Shown here: piece by piece, positions 8,860 to 16,977 of the stretch
How positions within the stretch are numbered: position 1 is the first letter of the stretch
How the letters are laid out: each line of letters opens with the position of its first letter
NCBI GenBank assembly: GCA_012959785.1
Contig: DUCM01000010.1
Location: forward strand, 248,386 to 312,385
DNA length: 64,000 nucleotides
Direction: 5' to 3'
Source: Planctomycetota bacterium
GTDB lineage: Bacteria; Planctomycetota; UBA1135; GCA-002686595
Program-made: the position numbers and the translations under genes
The notes under the pieces: model-generated
Told to the model about the DNA's origin: nothing
Database searches by the model: none
The model's input: the letters and a program-made list of their open reading frames with translations, nothing else

Positions 8860-9833
8860 TGGAGCGGCGTGAGAGGCAGGGTTTCTTCCGCTGGCAGCCG
8901 CACCCAGGTCAACTCGTGCTTGTTGTGATAGAGGTGCAAGAGCCGTGAGTGGGGGATGGCCGCGAAGGCCCTGGCCGTGGCGTGGTCCGTGGCGCCCTGG
9001 AACTTGAGGGTGCACACGAAACGCGGACAGGTGCCCGCCTGGATCCAGCGCCGGATCATGGTCAATAGGCGCTCGGGGTAGCAGGCGATGTCGCAAAAGA
9101 GCCAGTCGAGGGGGCCAATCTCGCCGGGGTCGAGGGCGAAAGCGCTCGCGGAGCGGAACTCGACACCAGCCATGGCCTCGATACGCGCATCGAGGGGCGC
9201 CTTGTCCACGCTGGTCACGCGCAGACCGAGTTTCGCCAGCACCCAAGTCCAACCGCCCGGTGAGCTGCCGAGGTCCAGGGCGCGCTCGCCGACTGCGGGC
9301 CGGCGTTCGAGGAGCGTGATCTGTTCCCACAATTTCAAGTAGGCGCGACTGGGAGCCGACTCGCGGTCACAGATGAACTGCGCGGCGCCGTGGGCAAAGG
9401 CGCTCGTGCACGACGGCGCCGCGAGCAGAGTCTTGGGGTCGAGCAGGGTCCAGGAACCCAGGGGCGCCTTGGGCAGAGCCGCGCCGAACTCCAATGGCTT
9501 GGCGCTGACATGGGGCAATTTCTCGGCGATCAGCGCCGCGCGCCGGTGGTGGCCCGTTGACAGGAGCACCCAGTTGCGTTGCAGGGCGCAAAGGGCCCGC
9601 GCACCTTCGCCAATGGACTCGATCTCGATGCGACGAGCGTCACACCAGATGTTCTGCGCCCAGGCCACAGCCCGCGGCGGCCCTGGCGCGATCATCAGCC
9701 GCCCGTGTTCCTCGATTTTTGACTCGGGACCTCTTGCGCAATCCAGGCTGGCAGTCAATTCGTCGCGCAACTCGGCCTCGAAGCCCTCGGGCGCAAGGTA
9801 GGCGCACAGCGCGGGCTGGCCTCCTGGAGTCAC
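8853..9833 (-). CDS. RlmM-like 23S rRNA 2'-O-ribose methyltransferase
   Basis: The C-terminal half is an FtsJ/RrmJ-type SAM methyltransferase: motif I LDLGSSPGGWTWVL, a following acidic SVDKAP, and a K-D-K-E catalytic tetrad suggested by RAYLKLWEQ, WLFCDIACYPE, CTLKFQG and HNKHELTWVRLP. The N-terminal part (about 150 residues) matches the THUMP-like/ferredoxin-like substrate domain of RlmM in layout. RlmM modifies C2498 of 23S rRNA. The 326 residues are a little shorter than the E. coli protein (about 366). It is translationally coupled to the sulfatase-fold gene upstream on the minus strand (ATGA at 9833-9830), although the two have no obvious functional link. Its exact rRNA target is inferred from the family. 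Confidence 0.8.
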   Translation of the reverse strand: MTPGGQPALCAYLAPEGFEAELRDELTASLDCARGPESKIEEHGRLMIAPGPPRAVAWAQNIWCDARRIEIESIGEGARALCALQRNWVLLSTGHHRRAALIAEKLPHVSAKPLEFGAALPKAPLGSWTLLDPKTLLAAPSCTSAFAHGAAQFICDRESAPSRAYLKLWEQITLLERRPAVGERALDLGSSPGGWTWVLAKLGLRVTSVDKAPLDARIEAMAGVEFRSASAFALDPGEIGPLDWLFCDIACYPERLLTMIRRWIQAGTCPRFVCTLKFQGATDHATARAFAAIPHSRLLHLYHNKHELTWVRLPAEETLPLTPLHQ

Positions 9834-11263
9834 TCGTCTTCCTCGCGCCCGGAATAGCCCAGTACCTTGATGCTCTCAAGGTACTTGCTCACATCTGAGG
9901 GGCTCATGTTCTTGACTTCGGGGACCCTGATCCCCTTGGCGCGGGCTTTCAGGTCGTTGTAGAAGCGCGCCAGATCGCGGTGCAGGTTTTCGCCCACCTC
10001 GGGCAACTCGAGGGCCAGGTCCTTTATGGTTTCGGGATCCGTGCGAAAGTTGTACAGCTCGTACTTCGGGTCCGCATCCGGCGCGAGGTCGTAGATCAAC
10101 TGGTAGGGATCGACGCGCCAAGAGAGTTTGTCGGCTCCGTAGAGCGTGCTCTGGCTGAAAGCTGGTGGCGCGGGGCGACTCTTGCCGGCGATCAGGGGCA
10201 GCAGCGACTCGCCCACGAAGCTCCCCGGCGCTTCGATGTTGTACATGTCGAAGAGCGTGGGCATGACATCCACCGAGCGCACCTGGGTGTCGATGATGCT
10301 CTGCGCGATGCTCTGGCCGGGCCGGGCCTCGCCGCCGGGCAGGTGCATGATCAAGGGCACACGGATCAATTCGTCGAAGAGCGTGTGACCGTGTTCAAAG
10401 CCGCCATGGTCCCAAAACTCCTCGCCGTGGTCCGAGATCAGCACCAGGGTTGTATCGGACCAGCGCCCGAGTTCCTTCAGGCCATCGATAAAGCGCCCCA
10501 CGGCGCGGTCCACAAAGGCCACCTCGCCCTGGTAGAGGCCGCGCATATAGCGCTTGTCCGCGGGCAAGGGCCCCAAGCCCTTGCGGCCCATCTCGATGCA
10601 CTGAAACATGGAAAGTGGCGGCGGCGGATCGCTGCGGCCGTTCACGAAGGGCTCGATAAAACCCTGGGGCGGGTCGTAATCGAGGTGCACATCAAAGACA
10701 TGCACCAGGGCGAAGATCTTCTCGCCGGAGTGCGCCGCGATCTCGCCCAGGGCTGTATCGAAGGTCTCGTCGGCCCGGCGGATTTCGCGGTTGTAGGCGT
10801 GGCGGTGGTCGAAGACATCGAAGCCTCGGTCGAGTCCCAGGAGCGGCGAGAGGAAGGCCGCGTTGGCGAGTCCGATGGTGGTGAAGCCGGCTTCGCCAAA
10901 AACTTCGGCCGCCACGGGCAGGTCGCCGGTGATGGGAGTCAGGAGCGTGGACTTGCCCGTGGCCTTGTGCATCGCGGGCCAGGTGCCGGTCAGGAGCGAA
11001 GCCACCGAGGGCAGGGTCCAGCCCGAGGACGAAATGGCCTGGTCGAAACGCGTACCTCCCGCAGCCAGAGCGTCGATGCGCGGCGTGCGCGCATTCTCCC
11101 GTCCGTAGCATCCCAGGGCATCTTGGCGCAGGGTGTCCACGATGAGGATCACCACCAGGTCATTCTCCTCGGGGCCTGGGAGGTCACCGCCGCAGGCGAA
11201 CAGTCCAAGGCCGCAGAGCCAGGCGAGGTGCCCGTGGTACGAGAGTCGTTTCATGGCGATCAT
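9830..11263 (-). CDS. Sulfatase-fold lipoprotein (alkaline phosphatase superfamily), Thr nucleophile
   Basis: This 477-residue protein has a lipoprotein signal (LGLFACGG, lipidated Cys24). The sulfatase fold shows in LIVDTLRQDALGCYG (metal-binding Asp43), the nucleophile region SSGWTLPSVASLLTG, and LISDHGEEFWDHGG with the second metal ligands. The nucleophile position holds Thr83 rather than the Cys or Ser that is converted to formylglycine, and the CxPxR motif is absent. It therefore resembles phospho-group transferases such as the LtaS and EptA types more than true sulfatases. Upstream are two membrane TPR proteins of the Tmtc/PMT-like type, so a role in modifying a surface glycan or lipid is plausible. 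Substrate unknown. An ATG three codons into the frame (11254) is an alternative start. Confidence 0.8.
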   Translation of the reverse strand: MIAMKRLSYHGHLAWLCGLGLFACGGDLPGPEENDLVVILIVDTLRQDALGCYGRENARTPRIDALAAGGTRFDQAISSSGWTLPSVASLLTGTWPAMHKATGKSTLLTPITGDLPVAAEVFGEAGFTTIGLANAAFLSPLLGLDRGFDVFDHRHAYNREIRRADETFDTALGEIAAHSGEKIFALVHVFDVHLDYDPPQGFIEPFVNGRSDPPPPLSMFQCIEMGRKGLGPLPADKRYMRGLYQGEVAFVDRAVGRFIDGLKELGRWSDTTLVLISDHGEEFWDHGGFEHGHTLFDELIRVPLIMHLPGGEARPGQSIAQSIIDTQVRSVDVMPTLFDMYNIEAPGSFVGESLLPLIAGKSRPAPPAFSQSTLYGADKLSWRVDPYQLIYDLAPDADPKYELYNFRTDPETIKDLALELPEVGENLHRDLARFYNDLKARAKGIRVPEVKNMSPSDVSKYLESIKVLGYSGREEDE

Positions 11264-11275
11264 GCTATTGTCAGA

Positions 11276-13261
11276 TCACTCACGATAAGGTTCTCCACGG
11301 GCGAAGAGTCGTGCGCGGCGACGGATTTGGCGCGCGACTTGTGGGAACCCTCCGGCTTGTGCGCTTTGGGCGGCGCGCTCGGAGACCGTGAGGGCCTCGT
11401 CGAAGCGTCCGTTGGCCGCCAGGGCAACAGCCAGGACCTCTTCTAGTTGGGGACCGGGGGCCGGCGTGCCGGCACACAGGCGCTGGGCCCATTGCAGGGC
11501 ACGGGGGCCATCGCGCAAGTTGTCCTCGGGGGCGGTGGAGAGGATCCAGGCCAGGTTGCGCATGGCTCCAAAAGCCTGGGGCTTCAGGGCCAGTCCGCGT
11601 TCGAGGGCCACGATGGCCGCGCCCCGCTGTTTGAGATGCAAGAGCGCCTGGCCCAGGCCGATGTGGCCGCGGGCGGCTTCGGGCGTCTCCAAGCTGACCA
11701 CCTCATAGCTCGCCCGCGCCTCCGCCCAGCGACTTTTGGAAGCGTAGTACTGGCCCAAATTGTAGTGCGTCTTGGCATGCCGCGGGCGAATCTCCAGGCT
11801 GCGTGCAAAGGCCGACTCGGCGGCTTGCCACTCCTGCTTGGCGATCATCAATACGCCCAGGTTGTTCCAGGCGCGCACGCTCCCCGGTCGCAGCTCCAGG
11901 CTGCGCCGCAGGAACAGCTCGGCCTCGGCCAGCTCGCCTCGGCCGATCAGGGGCTTGAAGAGATTGTTGAGGGCCCGGGCGTTGTTCGGTCGCTTTTCCA
12001 CGGTGTCGCGCCAGATCGATTCTTCGCTGCGGTAGTCTTCGTTGCGTTGGTAGGTGAGGAGCCCCGCGGCCAGGGCCAAAGAGAGCCCCAGGGGCAGGGC
12101 CACTTTTTTTTGCGGCAGGTGCGTCCAGAAAAACGCCAGGGCGAGGGGAATGCCAGCAGCCAAGGGCAACACCAGGCGGTGCTCGGCCAGGACTTCGCCG
12201 GTGAGCGGAATGAAGCTCGAACTCGGCGCGAGCACGGCGAAGATCATGAGCGCCGGCAGGCTCCAGGGTCGCCGGTTTCGGACTCCCCACACGCAACTGC
12301 CGAAAAGAGCCACGAGGCCCAGGCTCTCGAGCCAGACCGCGCTCCAACTCTTCACCACCTCCACCCCAAAGTAGTCAAAGACGAGGGGCTGCGGCCAAAA
12401 AGCCAGGCGCAGGTACAACCACAAGCCTCGGGCCTGAGTGCGCAGGTAGTCGAGGCTGGAGATCTCCTCGATCTCGAAGCTGACGGTCTCGCCGCGGTTG
12501 CCAGAGAGAACCAGCAGCGAGAGGCAGATCCAACTCGCCACCAGCCCCGCGTAGAAGAGTTTGCGTTGATTTAGCGCGGCTCGGATCGAACCGGCGCCGA
12601 ACTGCCGGTCGAAGAGCAGGATGAACAGCGGCAGGGCCGCCGCCGTTTCCTTGCTGCCCATGGCCAGGAAGCTGCACAGAAGGGCCAGGGCATACCACCA
12701 GCGTGGGTCGCGCCCGGCGCGCTCCTGTGCCGCAAAACCACGCGCCGCGGCGTACATGGCAGCGAGATAAAACCAGGCTACCAGGGTTTCGGTGCGGTAT
12801 GAGACATGGTTGATGGCGTCGGTTTGCAGGGGGTGCAGGACCCACAAGAGCGCCGAGAAGAAGGCCAGCCCCACGGAAGCGCACTTGAGCTCTGGCGTGC
12901 CGCAAGCTTCCAGCGTCACTCGCACCAGGCCAAAGAGCGCCAGGGCAGCGAAGAGGTGCACCAACACATTGAATATGTGGTAGCCGCGCACTTCGAGGCC
13001 GCCGAGGGCGTAATTTAGCGCCAGGGAAAAGGCCGCCACCGGCCTGCCGCTCACCGTCGAGCCCGCTTCACCGGTGGTGGAAATTGAGAGCGGCGTGAGC
13101 TGGCGGATGTGGTGGCTCTCGACGATGGTGTGTAAATCGTCGAAGACAAACTCGCCGTTCAAGCTGTTGGAATACGCTGCGAGCCCCGCGCCAAAAATGA
13201 CCAGCAGCGCCAGCCACACGCTGGCGCCACCCCACGGTTTGTCTTTTGCGTTTGTGGTCAT
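11276..13261 (-). CDS. Polytopic membrane protein with C-terminal TPR repeats (copy 2)
   Basis: The start is the ATG at 13261, which overlaps the preceding stop as ATGA; the frame is open further upstream but only as a shadow of the neighbouring gene. The 661 residues begin with a membrane segment (VWLALLVIFGAGLAAYS), then a periplasmic motif FVFDDLHTIVESHHI and about nine more hydrophobic segments. About 200 C-terminal residues of TPR repeats follow (for example ARALNNLFKPLIGRGELAEA, VRAWNNLGVLMIAKQEWQAA, AKTHYNLGQYYASKSRWAEA). The architecture matches Tmtc/DUF1736-like proteins related to GT-C mannosyltransferases. Motif-level similarity to the gene just upstream shows that they are paralogues. 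Likely an envelope glycosyltransferase-like protein; the activity is inferred. Confidence 0.8.
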   Translation of the reverse strand: MTTNAKDKPWGGASVWLALLVIFGAGLAAYSNSLNGEFVFDDLHTIVESHHIRQLTPLSISTTGEAGSTVSGRPVAAFSLALNYALGGLEVRGYHIFNVLVHLFAALALFGLVRVTLEACGTPELKCASVGLAFFSALLWVLHPLQTDAINHVSYRTETLVAWFYLAAMYAAARGFAAQERAGRDPRWWYALALLCSFLAMGSKETAAALPLFILLFDRQFGAGSIRAALNQRKLFYAGLVASWICLSLLVLSGNRGETVSFEIEEISSLDYLRTQARGLWLYLRLAFWPQPLVFDYFGVEVVKSWSAVWLESLGLVALFGSCVWGVRNRRPWSLPALMIFAVLAPSSSFIPLTGEVLAEHRLVLPLAAGIPLALAFFWTHLPQKKVALPLGLSLALAAGLLTYQRNEDYRSEESIWRDTVEKRPNNARALNNLFKPLIGRGELAEAELFLRRSLELRPGSVRAWNNLGVLMIAKQEWQAAESAFARSLEIRPRHAKTHYNLGQYYASKSRWAEARASYEVVSLETPEAARGHIGLGQALLHLKQRGAAIVALERGLALKPQAFGAMRNLAWILSTAPEDNLRDGPRALQWAQRLCAGTPAPGPQLEEVLAVALAANGRFDEALTVSERAAQSAQAGGFPQVARQIRRRARLFARGEPYRE

Positions 13262-15114
13262 GGTTGGCGAAAGGGCTGCTCGGCGGCGTAGAGCGCTTGG
13301 CGGGCGTCGATCTGTTGGGCCAGGGTTTGTTTGCCCTCCGAGCGGGCCACGCGAGCGGCCTCGCTGGCGCTGGCCTGGGCTTTTGCAAAGTCGCCCACTT
13401 CGGCCTGGGCCGCCGCCAGGATATCGAGAAAGCGCGGCCGCTTGCCTCCCCGAGCCAGGAGTTCGTGGGCCGCTTGAAGGGCCTCGCCCCCGCGGCGCAA
13501 GGAGGCCTCGGGGTGCGTCGCCCGCAGCCAGGCCAGGCGCGCGCGGATTTGCAGCCAGCCGGGCTGCAAGTCGATGGCCCGTTCGAGATGCTGGACTCCC
13601 GCGGCAGGTTCGTGGTTGTTGATAAGTACGGTTCCGAGGCCAAAAAGCACCCTGGCATCCCGCGGGCGGCGCTCGAGTGCCTCGCGCAGCCAATACACCC
13701 CGGTTTTCCCCATCCCCCGGGACACGAGCAGATTGCCCAGGTTGAACTGAGCCATACCCACCCGCGGCTCCAGGCGGATTGACTCGGAAAAGGATGCTTC
13801 GGCGGCAGCCGCCTGGCCTTCATCTCGTTGCGCCAGCCCCAATTGATTCCAGGCTCGCGAGTTCGCCGGGCGTTTTTTCGTCGTGTCCTGCCAGAGCACC
13901 AGGGCGCTTCGATAGTCACGGTTGCGCGCGATGGTCGTGGCGCTCAAGCCTGCTAGCACCAGAGCCAAAAGCGCCGGAGCCAACCAGGGTGCCCGCGCTT
14001 TAGACGGACGCAGGAGTCGGTTGGCGAAGAGCACCACCAGGGCCAGGAGCGGCGCCAGGGGCAGCACCATGCGATGCTCGGCGATAAATTCGCCGGCGAG
14101 GGGTACAAGGCTCGAGGACGGCGCCAGGATGACCGCCACCGCGAGGCCCAAAAATCCCGCCACGCGGCGCTTCGAGCAGCTGTGGATGCAAAGCCCCAAG
14201 AGGCTCATGAGCAGTACGCCGGGTAACCAAACTTCCTGCCAATGACGCACAACGACGCCGTCGTGGTAGTCGAAAATCAGGGGCCAGGGTACAAAGGTCA
14301 GGCGCAGGTAAATCGGCACGGCGATCATCTGCGTGCGTAGGTAGTCGGCCACGCCGACCACATCGGCGTGTCCCAATCCCACCGAGTCGCCGCGCTCACC
14401 GCTGGCGACAAAAAACGCCAGACCGATCCAGGAGAAGGCCAAAGCTGCGTAGAAAGCGCCGCGCTTTGCGAAGGCCGCCCGCGCGCTCTTGGCTCCGAAG
14501 AAGACATCGAAGCCGAACACCATCAAGGGCAAGGAGACCGCTACTTCCTTGCAGGCCATGGACGCCAGGCAGGCGAGCGGGGCGAGGATCAGCCATTTCT
14601 TTTCGCCCTCGAAAGCGCGCAGGGCACCGTACAGGGTCAAGAAATAGAAGAGGGCCATCAGCGTCTCGTTGCGGTAGATGATGTGGCCGATGGCGTCGCT
14701 GTGCAGCGGGTGGCTGACCCACACGGCGGCGATAGCGAAGGCCAGTCCCGTCGCCGCAGCGCCGCTGGCTTCGCCGGTCGCCACCAAGCAGCGCCGGGCC
14801 ACGCAAAGGAGGGCGAGAGCGGCTGCGATGTGTCCCAGGATGTTGACGAGGTGGAAGCCCAGGACTGCCCGACCCGCCAGCCAATAGTTCAGCGCCAAGG
14901 AAAGCGCCACCAGGGGTCGCCCGCTCTGACCCGAGCCCGGGGGCGCCTCGAAGGCCCTACCGGGGGGCCAGAGCGACTCGATCTCCTCGGCCTCGAGGAT
15001 CGAGAGCAGGTCGTCGAATACGAAGGGGTGCTGCAGGGTGCCGCCGTAGATCACGGCTCCGAGCAACGAGATGCCCAACGCCGCCCAGGCCCCGATCCTT
15101 CCTTCGCGCGACAT
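13258..15114 (-). CDS. Polytopic membrane protein with C-terminal TPR repeats (copy 1)
   Basis: The chosen ATG at 15114 follows a TAAGGGA sequence and gives 618 residues that begin directly with a membrane helix (IGAWAALGISLLGAVIYGG). The loop FVFDDLLSILEAEEI is the counterpart of FVFDDLHTIVESHHI in copy 2, and both share NYxLxGxxVxGxHxxNxLxHxxAAxAL and APSSSxxPLxGExxAEHRxVLPLA patterns. The C-terminus has about four TPR units (NSRAWNQLGLAQRDEGQAAA, VGMAQFNLGNLLVSRGMGKT). The pair thus arose by tandem duplication, and the two are translationally coupled. The 45-nt gap to the divergent amidohydrolase must hold promoters for both directions. The role is probably transfer or modification of surface sugars (GT-C-like), inferred. 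Confidence 0.8.
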   Translation of the reverse strand: MSREGRIGAWAALGISLLGAVIYGGTLQHPFVFDDLLSILEAEEIESLWPPGRAFEAPPGSGQSGRPLVALSLALNYWLAGRAVLGFHLVNILGHIAAALALLCVARRCLVATGEASGAAATGLAFAIAAVWVSHPLHSDAIGHIIYRNETLMALFYFLTLYGALRAFEGEKKWLILAPLACLASMACKEVAVSLPLMVFGFDVFFGAKSARAAFAKRGAFYAALAFSWIGLAFFVASGERGDSVGLGHADVVGVADYLRTQMIAVPIYLRLTFVPWPLIFDYHDGVVVRHWQEVWLPGVLLMSLLGLCIHSCSKRRVAGFLGLAVAVILAPSSSLVPLAGEFIAEHRMVLPLAPLLALVVLFANRLLRPSKARAPWLAPALLALVLAGLSATTIARNRDYRSALVLWQDTTKKRPANSRAWNQLGLAQRDEGQAAAAEASFSESIRLEPRVGMAQFNLGNLLVSRGMGKTGVYWLREALERRPRDARVLFGLGTVLINNHEPAAGVQHLERAIDLQPGWLQIRARLAWLRATHPEASLRRGGEALQAAHELLARGGKRPRFLDILAAAQAEVGDFAKAQASASEAARVARSEGKQTLAQQIDARQALYAAEQPFRQP

Positions 15115-15159
15115 GTCCCTTACTCTATCTTCGAAGTAGGCGCCGGAGAACTCAGAAGC

Positions 15160-16425
15160 ATGCAGACAAGTACCTCCAAGAGATCGAGATTGTGGCGTTG
15201 GCTCGGCTGGACCGCGCTTTCTGGTTTCTTGGCCCTGGGCCTTTTCGCGCTCGCCTGGCCGTCCTTGCTGAGAGCCCTCGGCGGAGCCTGGCAACCCCTG
15301 ATTCCCGCCTGGCACGCGGGCCTTTCAATCCGGGCGCAAGAGCTCTTGGACCAAGCCTACTCTGGCATCGACCTGACCCGGCGCATCGACGGTCACGTGC
15401 ACATCGCCGGCATTGGCACGGGCGGCAGCGGCTGCCGCGTGAACCCGAACCTGCGTTCGCCGGCTCATCCGGTGGAGTTCGTGCGCTTTCAGTTGTACCT
15501 CTCGGCGGCTGGCGTCAAGAATCTGGAACGGGCCGATGAGGAGTTCGTGGCACGCCTCGATGAATTGGCCGCGACCACTCCTCGCGGAGTACGCCTGGCT
15601 CTCCTGGCCTTTGACGCGCACTACACCGAAGATGGCGCCATCGACCACGCTGCCACCGAATTCTATGTGCCCAACGAGTACATCTGGGAGCTGGCAGAGC
15701 GCAATCCCGAGCGCTACCTGCCGGTGATCTCCGTGCATCCCTATCGCGCCGATGCTCGTGCGGAAGTCGCGCGCTGGGGCCGGGCGGGTGTGCGCATGTT
15801 GAAGTGGTTGCCCAACGCCATGGGCATCGACCCCGCTTCGCCACGCTGTGACGACTTCTACGACGAGATGGCTGCTTGGGACATGCTGCTCTTGACCCAC
15901 ACGGGCGAAGAGCGGGCCATCGAAGCCGCCGAAGACCAGGAACTCGGCAATCCCCTGCGATTGCGCCGACCCCTCAACCGCGGCGTGCGCGTGATCGCGG
16001 CCCACTGCGCCAGCCTCGGTAGCAACATTGACCTAGACAATCCGGCCCGCGGCCAGGTCTCGAGCTTTGACCTCTTCATGCGCCTGATGGCGGAGCAGCG
16101 CTACGAAGGCCGCTTGTTTGGCGAGCTTTCGGGCCTGACTCTCATGACCCGCGTGGGGCCGGCCCTCGAGCAACTGCTCGACGCGGGCCACCTGCACGGG
16201 CGCCTGGTGGACGGCAGCGACTACCCCCTGCCGGCCCTCAACGCGGCCATCTCCCTGGGCCAACTCGTTTCCGGGGGATTCATCTCTCCCGCCGATCGGG
16301 AAGCCCTGGCGGAGATCTATCGGGCACACCCACTGGCCTTCGACCTGGCGCTCAAGCGCTGCCTGCGCTCGCCTGCGAGCGGCGCGCGCTTCAGCCCCCA
16401 AGCCTTCGAGTTTCTGGAGCTCTAA
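15160..16425 (+). CDS. Membrane-anchored amidohydrolase (TIM-barrel metal hydrolase)
   Basis: From ATG 15160 (GGAGA 10-14 nt upstream) the protein has 421 residues. Residues 14-35 form an N-terminal membrane anchor (WLGWTALSGFLALGLFALAW), placing the enzyme at the periplasmic face. Residues H79 and H81 (GHVHIAG) start the amidohydrolase-2 metal site. Further signature segments are VISVHPYRADARAEV, LLTHTGEERA (a histidine in a beta strand), VIAAHCASLGSNID and RLVDGSDYPLPALN with the catalytic Asp. This is the layout of PF04909 enzymes (decarboxylases, lactonases and imidases). The frame is open far upstream, but that part is the antisense of the TPR gene. It is transcribed divergently from the TPR/sulfatase cluster. 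Substrate unknown. Confidence 0.85.
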   Translation: MQTSTSKRSRLWRWLGWTALSGFLALGLFALAWPSLLRALGGAWQPLIPAWHAGLSIRAQELLDQAYSGIDLTRRIDGHVHIAGIGTGGSGCRVNPNLRSPAHPVEFVRFQLYLSAAGVKNLERADEEFVARLDELAATTPRGVRLALLAFDAHYTEDGAIDHAATEFYVPNEYIWELAERNPERYLPVISVHPYRADARAEVARWGRAGVRMLKWLPNAMGIDPASPRCDDFYDEMAAWDMLLLTHTGEERAIEAAEDQELGNPLRLRRPLNRGVRVIAAHCASLGSNIDLDNPARGQVSSFDLFMRLMAEQRYEGRLFGELSGLTLMTRVGPALEQLLDAGHLHGRLVDGSDYPLPALNAAISLGQLVSGGFISPADREALAEIYRAHPLAFDLALKRCLRSPASGARFSPQAFEFLEL

Positions 16426-16663
16426 GGGAATTCCCGCGCGGGGGCATCATCTGCTCCTCTAAGTCTGCTCAATGTAGGTGCTCCTGACCAAACGCCTCGG
16501 GGAGCGTGGAATTAGCCCCCTGCGAGGTTTAGACTCCGGGCCGTGGGTCTCTGTGCCCCTCACATGTGGAAGCTCCGGGGCAGACAAGCCCCAAGAGAGC
16601 TCCCGCTGTCCTTTCCCGTGCGCCAAGACGGCGCATAACCCCGAACCACGAGTCGAATCACCC
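16426..16663. other. Leader region of the microcompartment locus
   Basis: This 238-nt gap separates the amidohydrolase from the first shell gene. A small palindrome CCCGCGCGGG lies just after the amidohydrolase stop. I see no clear -35/-10 pair, and the frame that opens into the shell gene from 16478 is not shell-like before residue MKSVALGM. It probably holds the promoter of the BMC genes. Confidence 0.4.
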
Positions 16664-16960
16664 ATGAAATCTGTCGCCCTGGGCATGGTCGAGACCAAGG
16701 GTCTCGTTGGAGCAATCGAGGCCGCTGACGCCATGGTGAAGGCCGCCATGGTGGAGCTTTTTGGCAAACAGCGCGCAACCGGCGGCCTGGTGACCATGTT
16801 CGTCGCCGGCGAAGTCGGCGCCGTCAAGGCCGCCACCGACGCCGGCGCCGCCGCCGCTCGCCGCGTGGGCGAGCTGAAGAGCGTGCATGTCATCCCCCGG
16901 CCCCACGATGCTCTCTGGCAGATCCTGCCCGAGCTAAAGCAACCCGCTGGCTCCAAGTGA
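16664..16960 (+). CDS. BMC-H microcompartment shell hexamer protein (first copy)
   Basis: The 98-residue protein is a single PF00936 BMC domain: [20 protein letters not shown], then [19 protein letters not shown], then VIPRPHDAL. Such proteins form cyclic hexamers that tile the flat facets of a microcompartment shell. The start at 16664 gives the normal N-terminus just before the first beta strand; upstream in-frame codons are not shell-like. It is followed after 17 nt by the aldehyde dehydrogenase. The short C-terminal tail ends in AGSK. Its close paralogue lies at 19006. Together with the BMC-T and BMC-P genes this fixes the locus as a complete shell set. Confidence 0.95.
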   Translation: MKSVALGMVETKGLVGAIEAADAMVKAAMVELFGKQRATGGLVTMFVAGEVGAVKAATDAGAAAARRVGELKSVHVIPRPHDALWQILPELKQPAGSK

Positions 16961-16977
16961 CCGACTGACTCCGGCCC

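Noticed and set aside
9980..11446. 488-codon plus-strand frame over the sulfatase gene
   Set aside because: Antisense shadow of a clear sulfatase-fold protein; composition is that of a GC-rich opposite frame.
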